The position numbers and the translations under genes are program-made. 33,068 nucleotides of DNA, taken from positions 1 to 33,068 of the forward strand of contig JBEKTY010000141.1 of assembly GCA_049515555.1 (NCBI GenBank). The letters run 5' to 3'. Shown in pieces: positions 7,132 through 15,814 of the stretch (the stretch's first letter is position 1; every line of letters starts with the position of its first letter). Origin of the DNA: JBEKTY01 sp049515555 (GTDB taxonomy: Bacteria > Planctomycetota > Planctomycetia > Pirellulales > Thermoguttaceae). The notes beneath the pieces were generated by a model. That model worked only from the letters and a program-made list of their open reading frames with translations, made no database searches and was not told the DNA's origin.

Positions 7132-7271
7132 GAAATATGAGCGGTCAGCGATCAGCTATCAGCGGTCAGCTACGGGCCGCTGACCGCTGTCGGCTGATCG
7201 CCGGCCGCTGACTGCTGATCGCTGACTGCTGACCGCTGACTGCTGACCGCTGACTGCTGATTGCTGACCGC
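7132..7271. repeat. Tandem/inverted repeat spacer between yidC and mnmE
   Basis: The spacer is almost entirely a degenerate repeat of CGCTGACTGCTGAC (14 bases, best seen at about 7200-7260). The left side carries AGCGGTCAGC units and the right side GCTGACCGCT units, so the whole block can fold back on itself. No spacer/repeat alternation of the CRISPR type is present and no gene is visible. Confidence 0.8.
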
Positions 7272-9707
7272 TCACTTCCTCCCCGGGCCTTTTCTTCTGC
7301 GGGCGGGGTTGCGATCGCCGTTGGCCGGGCGGACGTCGAAGGTCGCGGGGCCCGCATCGCCGCCGGCCACGGCCATTTTCGGCAGGAACTTCCGCTCCGC
7401 GATGCCCCACAGGCTGCTGGCGATGAAGTAGATGCACAGCCCGGCCGCCACCTTGTAGAACAGGATCCCCATGAAGACCATCATGAAGTTCATCATCTTC
7501 TGTTGCATGGCCGCCTGCTCGTCGGCCGGCGGCGGCATGAACATCTTCTGCTGCCAGAGGAACAGGCCGATCGTCAACAGCGGCAGCAGGTTGAAATACG
7601 GGCCCAGGCTGAGCATGCCGGAACCGCTGTTGAACCAATCGGGCATGAAGCGGCTCCAGTCGAAGAGCATGTCGGGGGCGGCCAGGTTCGAGCACCAGCG
7701 GATGGCGTGCGAGAACAAAGGGGCGTCGCGCAACTCGACGTGCACTTGCAGCGAGCGGTACAGGCCGATGAAGACCGGCAACTGGATGAACAGCACCAGG
7801 CAACCGCCCAGCGGATTGTACTTGTGTTTGCGGAACAGCTCCTTCTGGGCGCGGGCCCGGCCTTCCACGTCCTTCTTGTACTTCTCCTGGATGCGCTTGA
7901 TTTCCGGCTGCAACTCCTGCATCTTCTGCGCGTTGAGGGCCTGCTTGCGGCTCAAGGGGAACATGCACAAGCGGACCAGCACCGTCAGCAGGATGATGGC
8001 CAGGCCGTAGTTGCGGACGATGAGGTAGAAGAAGTCGACGGTCTTCGTCATCGGCACGGCCACCCAGCCGAACCAGCCGTAGTAGATCAGTTGGCCCAGT
8101 TGGTACTCGTCCAGCAGGGGTGTCCGCTTCGGACCGGCAAACAGGTCGAAGCGGTGCGCCAGGGCCTTGCCGGGCTCGAGCTTGGTGGTCTTGCTGATTA
8201 CCCGTAGCGAGGTGTTGGTCAGCGTTTTCCGCTGCGGATCGATGCTGCCCACGCGCAGGGCCATGGCCCGGTCGAGCTGCGGCGAGACCTCCTCGGTGGG
8301 GATCAGCGCGGCGGCGAAGAACTGGGCATCGACGCCCAAAAACTGGAACGGCCGGTCGGCGGCGATGGGCTTGGCGGGGTCTTTCTCCAGGTCCGCCAAA
8401 GTGACCATGCCCAGCTCGGCGTGTTGGGGTTGGTAGACGGTGTCGCGGAGGTCGGCCCCGCCCCGGACCTTGCTGGCGTACCAGGCCCCTTCCCGCGGCA
8501 GGCCGTTGGGTCCGTCCAGGCGGTAGGCCACGTCGTGGGCCTTGCCGCCGATGTTATGGACCTGGATCTCGAATTCCAGGTGGTAGGCCCGGAAATCCGC
8601 GCTTGCGGCGTAGGCCGCCGGCACCTCCGCCAGGCGATAGGTCTTGGTGATCTCCAGGCCCCGCTGGGCCAAGGTGCGGCGGAAGACGGCGTGCGACTGA
8701 TCTGACTCGAGCACCTCCCAGTTCGACGCCCGCAGCTCCACGCCCGGCAACTCGCGGGCCAGATCGAATTTGGCCGGATCGTCGTCGACCGGGATCTTCT
8801 CCTCGTCGATCTGCTCCAGCGTGCCGAGGAGCGACAGCGGGCAATCCTGGTCCAGTTGCACCGCGTCGACGTGCCGGTCGGTGGTTTGGAACATCCGCGG
8901 CGTCTTCCACTCGGGCCGCACGATCTCCAGTGGCCGGCGAATGAGCTGGGCCGATAGGGTCAACGCCTGCGGGCCGCGGCGGACGCCGAGCTCGACCGTC
9001 TGGCCGGGCCTGGTGCCGGCCAGGGCCCCTTCCAGACCGCTGTCGCCAATAATGGCGTGCCCGCCGACGGCCATGATCCGGTCGCCCGGCTTCAGCCCGG
9101 CCTTGGCGGCGGGTGTTCCGGCCCCCACCACTTGCACCTGGCAGCCCGGCCGCGGGTCGTCATCGTCGATCACCAGGTGCCCCAGGTATCCCGTGCGGTC
9201 TTCCAGGTCGCAGTAGCGTGGGCTGGAAAGCTCGATCCGCGCCAGGGCCGCGCCTTGGTTGTCGAGCGTGACCAGCATGCGATAGGGGTCCTGGGGATCG
9301 GCCGAGCCGAGCGTGAGCCACTGCCGGGCGACCTTTTTTTCCCGCTCCGCCCCGGCGGGCGGTTTAGCCCCAATCGCCGCGGCGGCCGGCTGGGCTTCGG
9401 CCGGTTTGGCGCCCGGCGGCTGCGTCTCGGGCGGCTCCTTTGCACCCGGCTTGGCGGGCTGCTGCGCCGCCGGTCCTTCGGCCGGCTTTTCCGGCCCCTT
9501 CAAAGCCGCTTGCGGCTTCGCCGCCGGCTGCTCCTTGCCGGCCTCCTTGCCGGGCGGCTTGTCTTGGCCCGCCGGGCCAGCCACCTGCGCAGGCCGCGGA
9601 TGCAAATATGCCAAAAGCGCCGTGTATCCCACCCACAGGGCGACGGACAACACGACGAACAAGACGAGATTCGATGCTGGTAAGGGCGAGGAGGAGCGGT
9701 CTTCCAT
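7272..9707 (-). CDS. yidC: Membrane protein insertase YidC with embedded PDZ-like domain
   Basis: YidC inserts and folds inner-membrane proteins with or without SecYEG. I start at the ATG at 9707 (811 residues), whose product begins with the expected first membrane anchor (residues 13-36); the frame further upstream is repeat DNA. A Pro/Ala/Lys-rich linker follows (about 37-125), then a large periplasmic domain (about 125-550), then the Oxa1-like core from about 555: the conserved arginine in LTVLVRLCMFPLSRKQ, the cytoplasmic coiled loop (ELQPEIKRIQEKYKKD), NPLGGCLVLFIQLPVFIGLYR, and a last helix pair ending GIAERKFLPK. Residues about 186-255 (GTPAAKAGLKPGDRIMAVGG and on) are a PDZ-like domain inside the periplasmic part, not found in Escherichia coli YidC. 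E. coli YidC is 548 residues. The C-terminus is basic. Confidence 0.95.
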   Translation of the reverse strand: MEDRSSSPLPASNLVLFVVLSVALWVGYTALLAYLHPRPAQVAGPAGQDKPPGKEAGKEQPAAKPQAALKGPEKPAEGPAAQQPAKPGAKEPPETQPPGAKPAEAQPAAAAIGAKPPAGAEREKKVARQWLTLGSADPQDPYRMLVTLDNQGAALARIELSSPRYCDLEDRTGYLGHLVIDDDDPRPGCQVQVVGAGTPAAKAGLKPGDRIMAVGGHAIIGDSGLEGALAGTRPGQTVELGVRRGPQALTLSAQLIRRPLEIVRPEWKTPRMFQTTDRHVDAVQLDQDCPLSLLGTLEQIDEEKIPVDDDPAKFDLARELPGVELRASNWEVLESDQSHAVFRRTLAQRGLEITKTYRLAEVPAAYAASADFRAYHLEFEIQVHNIGGKAHDVAYRLDGPNGLPREGAWYASKVRGGADLRDTVYQPQHAELGMVTLADLEKDPAKPIAADRPFQFLGVDAQFFAAALIPTEEVSPQLDRAMALRVGSIDPQRKTLTNTSLRVISKTTKLEPGKALAHRFDLFAGPKRTPLLDEYQLGQLIYYGWFGWVAVPMTKTVDFFYLIVRNYGLAIILLTVLVRLCMFPLSRKQALNAQKMQELQPEIKRIQEKYKKDVEGRARAQKELFRKHKYNPLGGCLVLFIQLPVFIGLYRSLQVHVELRDAPLFSHAIRWCSNLAAPDMLFDWSRFMPDWFNSGSGMLSLGPYFNLLPLLTIGLFLWQQKMFMPPPADEQAAMQQKMMNFMMVFMGILFYKVAAGLCIYFIASSLWGIAERKFLPKMAVAGGDAGPATFDVRPANGDRNPARRRKGPGRK

Positions 9708-9921
9708 GCGGGGCAAACTTTCTGGGGTGACTGCGAATTCCTGAAGGGGACGGCTTTTCCAGCCCGGGTAATTCACCAGTCCTTCGTAGTGACCGCTTTC
9801 ATGCGGTCCTTCGTAGTGACCGCATTCATGCGGTCCTTGACCGGTCCACACTCTACAGACCCGATAAATCGGGTCACTACAAGCCTCGGTGAATAATCCC
9901 GGCGGGCGAGTCTCGGCGGGC
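9708..9921. repeat. Spacer with 27-bp direct repeat and related palindrome
   Basis: Two 27-base copies lie head to tail at 9781-9807 and 9808-9834, differing at one position, each with a GACCGC...GCGGTC stem. A related palindrome with GACCCGAT-AA-ATCGGGTC and the same CACTAC end lies at 9858-9880. The spacer separates the metallophosphoesterase gene from yidC, both on the minus strand. Frames through it (GPHECGHYEG-type repeats) are not genes. Confidence 0.8.
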
Positions 9922-10671
9922 CTACCGCCCGTCGCGCAGCCGGTCGCCCAGGAAGTTGTCCAGCTCCGGCACGTCGTAAATCTTGGCGATAGTCTGTTCG
10001 ACCGGGTATTCGACCCGTTGGAACCTGACTGTGCCGTCGTCGATGACGGCGTAACAGGCGCGGGGATTGCCGTCGCGGGGCTGGCCCACCGACCCCACGT
10101 TGATCATCGCCTTTTCCTTGCCCAGTTGGTACTCGTTGTGAAGCTCCTCCGGGCTGAAGAACTGGAAGGCGTCGGTGAACACGCCCGGCACGTGGGTGTG
10201 GCCTTGGAAGGCGTACTGCGGGATCAGCGCGAAGATCTTTTCCAGTTTGCGGCGGTTGTAAATGTCCTCGGGGAACACGTATTCGTTGAGCGGGTTGCGC
10301 GCCGAGCCGTGGACGAACAGGAACTGTTCCTCCTGGACGTTCCGCGGCAGCTCGCCCAGAAAGTCCCAGCGGCGCTGCCGCTCGGCCACGGTGCCGCCGC
10401 CGTTTTCCAACTGCCCGCGGGTCCAGAAGATGGCCCGCTCTGCCCCCGAGTTGAACCCCTCGGGATCGAACAGCGCACCCTGATCGTGATTCCCCAGCAG
10501 GCAAATCTGGCAGTTCATCACCAGGTCTATGCACTCGCGCGGATTGGGGCCGTAACCGACCAGGTCGCCCAGGCAATAGATTTCGCTGATTCCGCGGCCC
10601 CGGATATCGGCCAGCACGGCCTGGAGGGCCTCGAAATTACTATGAATATCGCTGATTAGGGCTCGTTTCAC
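9922..10671 (-). CDS. Calcineurin-like metallophosphoesterase (YfcE/MJ0936-type)
   Basis: A 249-residue soluble phosphoesterase with the full set of metal-binding motifs: DxH (D8-I-H10), GDxxGYGPNP (35-44), GNHD (60-63), a FVHGS histidine near residue 120 and GHTH near 160. Two divalent metals should sit here; the substrate (phosphodiester, possibly nucleotide) cannot be inferred. The GTG at 10671 is preferred over the upstream ATG because GAAGGGA precedes it at good spacing and the product then begins with the family's beta-strand KRALISDIHSN. It is divergent from tsaB, sharing an 84-base spacer with an AT-rich patch around 10703-10712 that may hold a promoter. Confidence 0.92.
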   Translation of the reverse strand: MKRALISDIHSNFEALQAVLADIRGRGISEIYCLGDLVGYGPNPRECIDLVMNCQICLLGNHDQGALFDPEGFNSGAERAIFWTRGQLENGGGTVAERQRRWDFLGELPRNVQEEQFLFVHGSARNPLNEYVFPEDIYNRRKLEKIFALIPQYAFQGHTHVPGVFTDAFQFFSPEELHNEYQLGKEKAMINVGSVGQPRDGNPRACYAVIDDGTVRFQRVEYPVEQTIAKIYDVPELDNFLGDRLRDGR

Positions 10672-10755
10672 GCTGCTGTCCCTTCGGGTGTGGACACGCC
10701 ATCTATATTGTTGCAGAATGCCGTGTTGAAGTCGAGGCCCCTCGGGAAACGGCAC

Positions 10756-11382
10756 ATGGTTCGCATTCTGGCCCTGGAAACCACCGAGACGATCGGCAGC
10801 GTGGCGGCGGCCATCGACGATAAATTATTGCACGAGTTGCAGTTAGACTCAAGCGGCCGGAGCGCGGCCAGCCTGGCCCCGGCAATAAAAACAGTCCTGC
10901 AATGCGCACTCTGGCGGCCCGGCGCGGTGCAACTGGTGGCCGTGACGATCGGGCCCGGCTCGTTCACCGGCCTGCGCGTGGGACTGGCTACGGCCAAGAC
11001 GTTCGCCTATGCCGTGGGGGCCGAAATCCTGGGAGTCGATACGCTGGAGGTGATTGCGGCGGCCGCGCCGGCGGCAGTGCGGAGTGTCTCGGTGGCGGTC
11101 GACGCCCAGCGCGGCGATGCGATTGTGCGGACCTTTCGCCGCGCAGCGGGCCAGTGGCTCGAGGCCGTCGGCCCGGCGGCGCTGGTGCCGCTCGAGGCCT
11201 GGCTGGCCCAGCTCGAGCCGGGCTCGATCGTCTCCGGCCCGGCCCTCGCACGCCGGCCCGCGGCATTGCCGCCGGGCATTACGGCCCTGGCGCCGGAGTG
11301 CTGGCGGCCGACCGCCGGCAAGGTCTACTGCCGCCCCAGCGCCGCCGAGGAGAAATGGGCCCGCCGCGGGGAAAAAAAGTAG
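10756..11382 (+). CDS. tsaB: tRNA N6-threonylcarbamoyladenosine biosynthesis protein TsaB
   Basis: TsaB is the non-catalytic partner of TsaD in making t6A37 on ANN-decoding tRNAs. The 208-residue protein has the ASKHA-type start MVRILALETTE, the diagnostic GPGSFTGLRVGLATAKTFA block (66-85) and the family end VYCRPSAAEEKWA. The start at 10756 fits the domain edge; the frame is open for 22 codons upstream but those match nothing. Only a weak Shine-Dalgarno-like sequence (GGGA) is seen. It converges on hemL across a repeat-filled spacer. Confidence 0.93.
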   Translation: MVRILALETTETIGSVAAAIDDKLLHELQLDSSGRSAASLAPAIKTVLQCALWRPGAVQLVAVTIGPGSFTGLRVGLATAKTFAYAVGAEILGVDTLEVIAAAAPAAVRSVSVAVDAQRGDAIVRTFRRAAGQWLEAVGPAALVPLEAWLAQLEPGSIVSGPALARRPAALPPGITALAPECWRPTAGKVYCRPSAAEEKWARRGEKK

Positions 11383-11540
11383 AGTGGGACAAGCGCAGCG
11401 CAGTCCCACCATTTTCGACGGACGACGGGAGACGGACGACGGACTGGAGTGCTTCCGTCCGTCGTCCGTCGTCCGTCCTCCGTCGTGGTCTTGGTGGGGC
11501 TTTTCTTCGCTCGACCCACCCTATTATTAACCACAACACC
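11383..11540. repeat. Composite repeat in tsaB/hemL convergent spacer
   Basis: An inverted copy of the GGTGGG/CCCACC family (11383-11422) starts at the tsaB stop. It is followed by GACGGACGACGG-type and CCGTCCGTCGTCC-type microsatellite blocks that are inverted and can pair (about 11417-11485), then a direct copy of the palindrome (11491-11524). The layout matches the composite at 903-1066. Confidence 0.8.
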
Positions 11541-12839
11541 TTACGATGCCGCCAGGGCTTCCCGCGCGGCGGCGATCGTCTGCTCGATATGCTCCGCCTG
11601 GTGGGCGGTGGATACGAACAGGCACTCGAACTGGCTGCAGGGCAGGTACACGCCACGATCGAGCATGTTCCAGAAGTAGCGGGCATAGCGGGCCGTGTCG
11701 CAGCGGGCGGCCGATGCCCAGTCGGTAACCGGCTGCGGGCTGAAGAAAAGCGTCATCATCGAGCCCACGCGTGCCAGGTGGTGCGGAATTCCAGCCGCCG
11801 CGGCCGCCTCCTGGAGACCTTCTGCCAGGCGGGCGGAGGCCCGCTCCAACTGCTCGTAGGGATGCTCGCAGGAATGACTGTCGCGAAGCGCTGTCAGCGT
11901 GGCGATTCCGGCCGCGGTGGCCAGGGGATTACCGCTGAGCGTGCCGGCCTGGAACACCTTTCCGGCGGGCAGCAGGTGGTCCATGATCTCGGCCCGGCCG
12001 CCGTAGGCCCCGACCGGCAGGCCCCCGCCGATAATCTTCCCCAGCGTGGTCAGGTCGGGGCGAATGCCCAAGAGCGACTGGGCCCCGCCGTAGGCCACGC
12101 GGAAACCGGTAATCACCTCGTCGAAGATCAGGAGCGAGCCGTACCGGGCGGTCAGGTCCCGCAGGGCCCGGCAGAACTCGGCCGTGGCCGCCACGCAGCC
12201 CATGTTGCCGGCCACGGGCTCGACGATCACGGCGGCGATGCGGCTGCCGTACCGGTCGAAGGCGGCCGCCAGGCCCGCCGCGTCGTTGTAAGCCAGTACC
12301 AGCGTATCGCGGCTGGTGCCCTCGGTAACGCCGGGCGAGTCGGGCACGCCGAGGGTGGCCGCCGCGCTGCCCGCCGCCACCAGCAGGCTATCCACGTGGC
12401 CGTGGTAATTCCCGGCGAACTTGACCAGCATCGGCCGGCCGGTGTAGCCTCGGGCCAGGCGGATGGCGCTCATCGTGGCCTCGGTCCCGGAACTGACCAG
12501 CCGCACCTTTTCGATCGAGCCCACCGCCTCGACGATCAGCTCGGCCAGCTCGTTTTCCTGCGGCGTGGGGGCACCGTAGCTCGTGCCGCGGCGGATCGCC
12601 GGCTCCAGGGCCGCCAGCACCGCCGGATGGCAATGGCCCAGGATCATCGGCCCCCAGGAGCCCACGTAATCCAGGTAGCGGTTGCCGTCCAGGTCCAGCA
12701 GGTACGGCCCTTCGGCGCGGGAAATGAACACCGGCTCGCCGCCCACGGCGCCGAAGGCCCGGGCCGGGCTGTTGACGCCGCCGGGCATAAGCTGCTTGGC
12801 GCGGGCGAAGGCCGCACGGCTCTGGTCGCGAGAAGGCAT
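11541..12839 (-). CDS. hemL: Glutamate-1-semialdehyde 2,1-aminomutase
   Basis: This PLP enzyme converts glutamate-1-semialdehyde to 5-aminolevulinate in the C5 route to haem. The 432-residue protein is full length: MPGGVNSPARAF near the start, SSGTEATMSAIRLARG, VEPVAGNMG, LLIFDEVITGFR (PLP-ring aspartate D240) and the Schiff-base lysine K268 in TTLGKIIGGGLPVGAYGG, then FQAGTLSGNP. The ATG at 12839 fits the family; the frame upstream to 12986 is repeat translation. No Shine-Dalgarno is obvious. It stands alone on its strand between repeat blocks. Confidence 0.97.
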   Translation of the reverse strand: MPSRDQSRAAFARAKQLMPGGVNSPARAFGAVGGEPVFISRAEGPYLLDLDGNRYLDYVGSWGPMILGHCHPAVLAALEPAIRRGTSYGAPTPQENELAELIVEAVGSIEKVRLVSSGTEATMSAIRLARGYTGRPMLVKFAGNYHGHVDSLLVAAGSAAATLGVPDSPGVTEGTSRDTLVLAYNDAAGLAAAFDRYGSRIAAVIVEPVAGNMGCVAATAEFCRALRDLTARYGSLLIFDEVITGFRVAYGGAQSLLGIRPDLTTLGKIIGGGLPVGAYGGRAEIMDHLLPAGKVFQAGTLSGNPLATAAGIATLTALRDSHSCEHPYEQLERASARLAEGLQEAAAAAGIPHHLARVGSMMTLFFSPQPVTDWASAARCDTARYARYFWNMLDRGVYLPCSQFECLFVSTAHQAEHIEQTIAAAREALAAS

Positions 12840-13069
12840 AGACGTGAACAATAGCAAACCGCCAGGCAGGCCGCAAGGATCGGCCGGGGGCCTTGCAAGT
12901 TGGGAAGGGCCGCACGAGCCGCCCCCCTCTCCCTCCGGGAGAGGGCCGGGGTGAGGGGAAGCTGCGTTTTGCATGAGAACTGGCATGGTAACGTCCTTAC
13001 CAACATCCCCTCACCCTAGCCCTCTCCCGGAGGGAGAGGGGACTGGGCGTCCGAACCTTGCGGAACTCC
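12840..13069. repeat. Inverted pair of CTCTCCC/GGGAGAGG repeats
   Basis: Two copies of the same family seen at 3206-3323 lie in opposite orientation at 12924-12959 and 13006-13042, each with its own CTCCCTCCGGGAG-type core. They separate the divergent hemL and DUF4337 genes. No gene is visible in between. Confidence 0.8.
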
Positions 13070-13078
13070 TGGTATAAT
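13070..13078 (+). promoter_or_regulatory. Extended -10 promoter for the DUF4337 gene
   Basis: TGGTATAAT (13070-13078) is a consensus extended -10 element (TGn plus TATAAT). No good -35 is seen at the right distance, as is usual for this promoter class. The expected leader is about 28 bases and contains AAGGAG (13099-13104), eight bases before the ATG. Confidence 0.55.
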
Positions 13079-13112
13079 TACGCCATCCTCTGACCCATAA
13101 GGAGAGCGACCG

Positions 13113-13649
13113 ATGGAAGCCCCGGAAGTACCGCTGGAACATGCCCGCGAGGTAATCGAGCACCACGCCCACGAAACGACGGAGCGGTGGATCATGGGCG
13201 TAGCCCTGACGGCGGCCGTACTGGCCGCGCTGGCCGCCGTAACCGCCCTGCTGGCCGAAGAGCACGCCAACGAGGCCATGATCCGCCAGATCCAGGCCTC
13301 CGACATGTGGAGCCACTACCAGGCCGACAGCATCAAGGCCAAAGTGATCGAGACCAAGGTTGCTTTGCTGGCCAAACTGGGCCAGCCGCCAGACGCCGAC
13401 GACGCCAAGAAACTCGCCAAGTACGCCGAGGAGAAATCCAAGATCGAGGAAGAAGCCAGGCATCTGCAAGAGGAATCGGAAAGCCACCTTCGGCACCATT
13501 CACCGCTCAGCCGCGGAATTACGATGTTCCAACTGGCGATTGCGGTGGGGGCGATTTCCGTGCTCACGCACCGGAAGTCGTTCTGGCTGGCGGCCATCGG
13601 GTTGGGGGTCGCCGGGGGGTTCTTCATGCTCCGCGGTTTGCTGCCCTGA
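13113..13649 (+). CDS. DUF4337 family membrane protein
   Basis: A 178-residue protein of the DUF4337 family, function unknown. A histidine/glutamate-rich N-terminal stretch (HAREVIEHHAHETTERW) precedes a first membrane helix (about 29-48). A charged, coiled-coil-like middle (about 75-128, KKLAKYAEEKSKIEEEARHLQEE) follows, and two further hydrophobic segments lie near 135-150 and 158-176. The start is well supported by AAGGAG and an extended -10 promoter. It converges on galE with only 14 bases between the stop codons, the one convergent pair here without a palindrome. Confidence 0.88.
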   Translation: MEAPEVPLEHAREVIEHHAHETTERWIMGVALTAAVLAALAAVTALLAEEHANEAMIRQIQASDMWSHYQADSIKAKVIETKVALLAKLGQPPDADDAKKLAKYAEEKSKIEEEARHLQEESESHLRHHSPLSRGITMFQLAIAVGAISVLTHRKSFWLAAIGLGVAGGFFMLRGLLP

Positions 13650-13663
13650 TGCGCCGGCGGTCT

Positions 13664-14650
<987 letters not shown>

Positions 14651-14692
14651 AAAATTGATTACCCCTTGTCAAAGCGGCTGGCAAGACCGTAC

Positions 14693-14722
14693 ATTTCACA
14701 GCAGGCAGGCAGGGTTTGTCAA
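14693..14722 (-). promoter_or_regulatory. Candidate galE promoter
   Basis: Reading on the minus strand, TTGACA (14717-14722) is followed after 18 bases by TGAAAT (14693-14698, four of six matches to TATAAT). It sits about 43 bases before the galE ATG. Confidence 0.35.
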
Positions 14723-14730
14723 CGGCTGAA

Positions 14731-14807
14731 GGGGACAGGCACATTTTTCGGCCCTCGGGCGCGTGCGGAGCGCGTGGCGGAACGGGCCGAAAAATGAGCC
14801 AGTCCCC
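14731..14807. repeat. GGGGAC...GTCCCC palindrome upstream of rfbD
   Basis: Arms 14731-14754 and 14784-14807 match as reverse complements at 22 of 24 positions, with GGGGAC at the outside and CATTTTTCGGCCC inside. It lies just before the rfbD ATG (14824). A relative of this repeat, with the same GGGGACAG and ATTTTT blocks, is inside the rfbD coding sequence at 15484-15536. Confidence 0.85.
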
Positions 14808-14823
14808 GGGGCGGGATGATTCC

Positions 14824-15804
14824 ATGAAGATCCTGGTTACGGGCGCGGGCGGCCAGTTGGGCGGGGAGCTTTGCCGGGTGTTGGGGCCGGTGGCGGTCGC
14901 TACGGACATCGACACCCTGGACCTGGCCCACCGGCCGTCGGTGCTCAGGTTCGTGGGCCAAGTGGCGCCCGATGCCGTGATCAACTGCGCCGCCTATACG
15001 GGCGTCGATCAGGCCGAGAGCGACGCCCGGCGGTGCCGGCTGATCAACGCCACGGTGGTGCGGTACCTGGTCGAGGCCTGCCGGCCGCTGGGTTGCGCGC
15101 TAGTGCAGCTCAGCACGGACTACGTGTTTGGCGAGCAATCCGGGCCGCCGCGGCCGTACCGCGAGGAGGACGTGCCGTCGCCGCGGGGCGTGTACGCCAC
15201 GGCCAAGCTGGAAGGCGAGCGGGCGGCCGCCGAGTATCCGCGGCGCCTGGTGGTGCGGACCTGCGGCCTGTACGCCCGCCCCACGCGGGGCCTGGCCGGC
15301 AACTTCGTGGGCACGATCCTGCGCCTGGCGCGGTCGCGGACGCCGCTCCGCGTGGTCGGCGATCAGCACTGCACGCCCAGCTACGTGCCGCACGTGGCTC
15401 GGGCGATCTTGTTCCTGCTGGGGGCGGACGGCTCGCCGGCGGCCGGGCCTGTACCAAGTCCTGTGTCAGTCGGCGAGCCTGAAGGGGACAGTCCCATTTT
15501 TGCGGCATCCATGCCACAAAAATCGGGACAGTCCCCCGCCGCCCCCTGGGGAATCTATCACGTGACCAACTCGGGTGCTACGACGTGGTACGAGTTCGCC
15601 TGCGAGATCGTGCGGCAGGCGGGGATCGAGGCGCGGGTCGAGCCGATCACGAGCGCGGAGTACGGTGCGGCCGCGCCCCGGCCCCGCTACAGCGTGCTGG
15701 ATACGACCGCTTACCACCGGCTGGGCGGGCCGCCGATGCCCGACTGGAAATCCGCCCTGGCCGAATACTTCGCCGAGTGGAAACAACTGTACGGCTCGCC
15801 GTAG
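14824..15804 (+). CDS. rfbD: dTDP-4-dehydrorhamnose reductase with in-frame repeat
   Basis: RfbD performs the last step of dTDP-L-rhamnose synthesis. The 326-residue SDR shows TGAGGQLGGEL (6-16), AAYTGVDQAE, STDYVF (97-102), YxxxK (Y124, K128) and the substrate-site block GDQHCTPSY. The ATG at 14824 fits the family start. Residues about 201-241, between FLLGADG and WGIYHVTNSG, are an extra stretch rich in Pro, Ser and Gly; a palindromic repeat encodes about 221-238 of it (GDSPIF...GQSP). Usual members are about 285-300 residues, so the excess fits the insert. It overlaps nothing and is followed after 10 bases by the SDR gene, likely co-transcribed. Confidence 0.92.
   Translation: MKILVTGAGGQLGGELCRVLGPVAVATDIDTLDLAHRPSVLRFVGQVAPDAVINCAAYTGVDQAESDARRCRLINATVVRYLVEACRPLGCALVQLSTDYVFGEQSGPPRPYREEDVPSPRGVYATAKLEGERAAAEYPRRLVVRTCGLYARPTRGLAGNFVGTILRLARSRTPLRVVGDQHCTPSYVPHVARAILFLLGADGSPAAGPVPSPVSVGEPEGDSPIFAASMPQKSGQSPAAPWGIYHVTNSGATTWYEFACEIVRQAGIEARVEPITSAEYGAAAPRPRYSVLDTTAYHRLGGPPMPDWKSALAEYFAEWKQLYGSP
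15484..15536. repeat. GGGGACAG palindrome inserted in frame in rfbD
   Basis: Left arm 15484-15507 and right arm 15512-15536 are inverted copies apart from single-base differences and one bulge, with GGGGACAGTCCC and ATTTTTG blocks. It belongs to the family seen at 14731-14807 about 700 bases upstream. It is translated as part of RfbD without disrupting the frame. Confidence 0.85.
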
Positions 15805-15814
15805 GACGGACGCG

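Noticed and set aside
4372..7140. Open frame of 922 codons covering the radical SAM gene and the antisense of mnmE
   Set aside because: Both underlying genes are firmly identified by motifs; this frame matches nothing.
7132..7271. Possible CRISPR array
   Set aside because: The units are short (about 14 bases), degenerate and contiguous, with no unique spacers and no cas genes.
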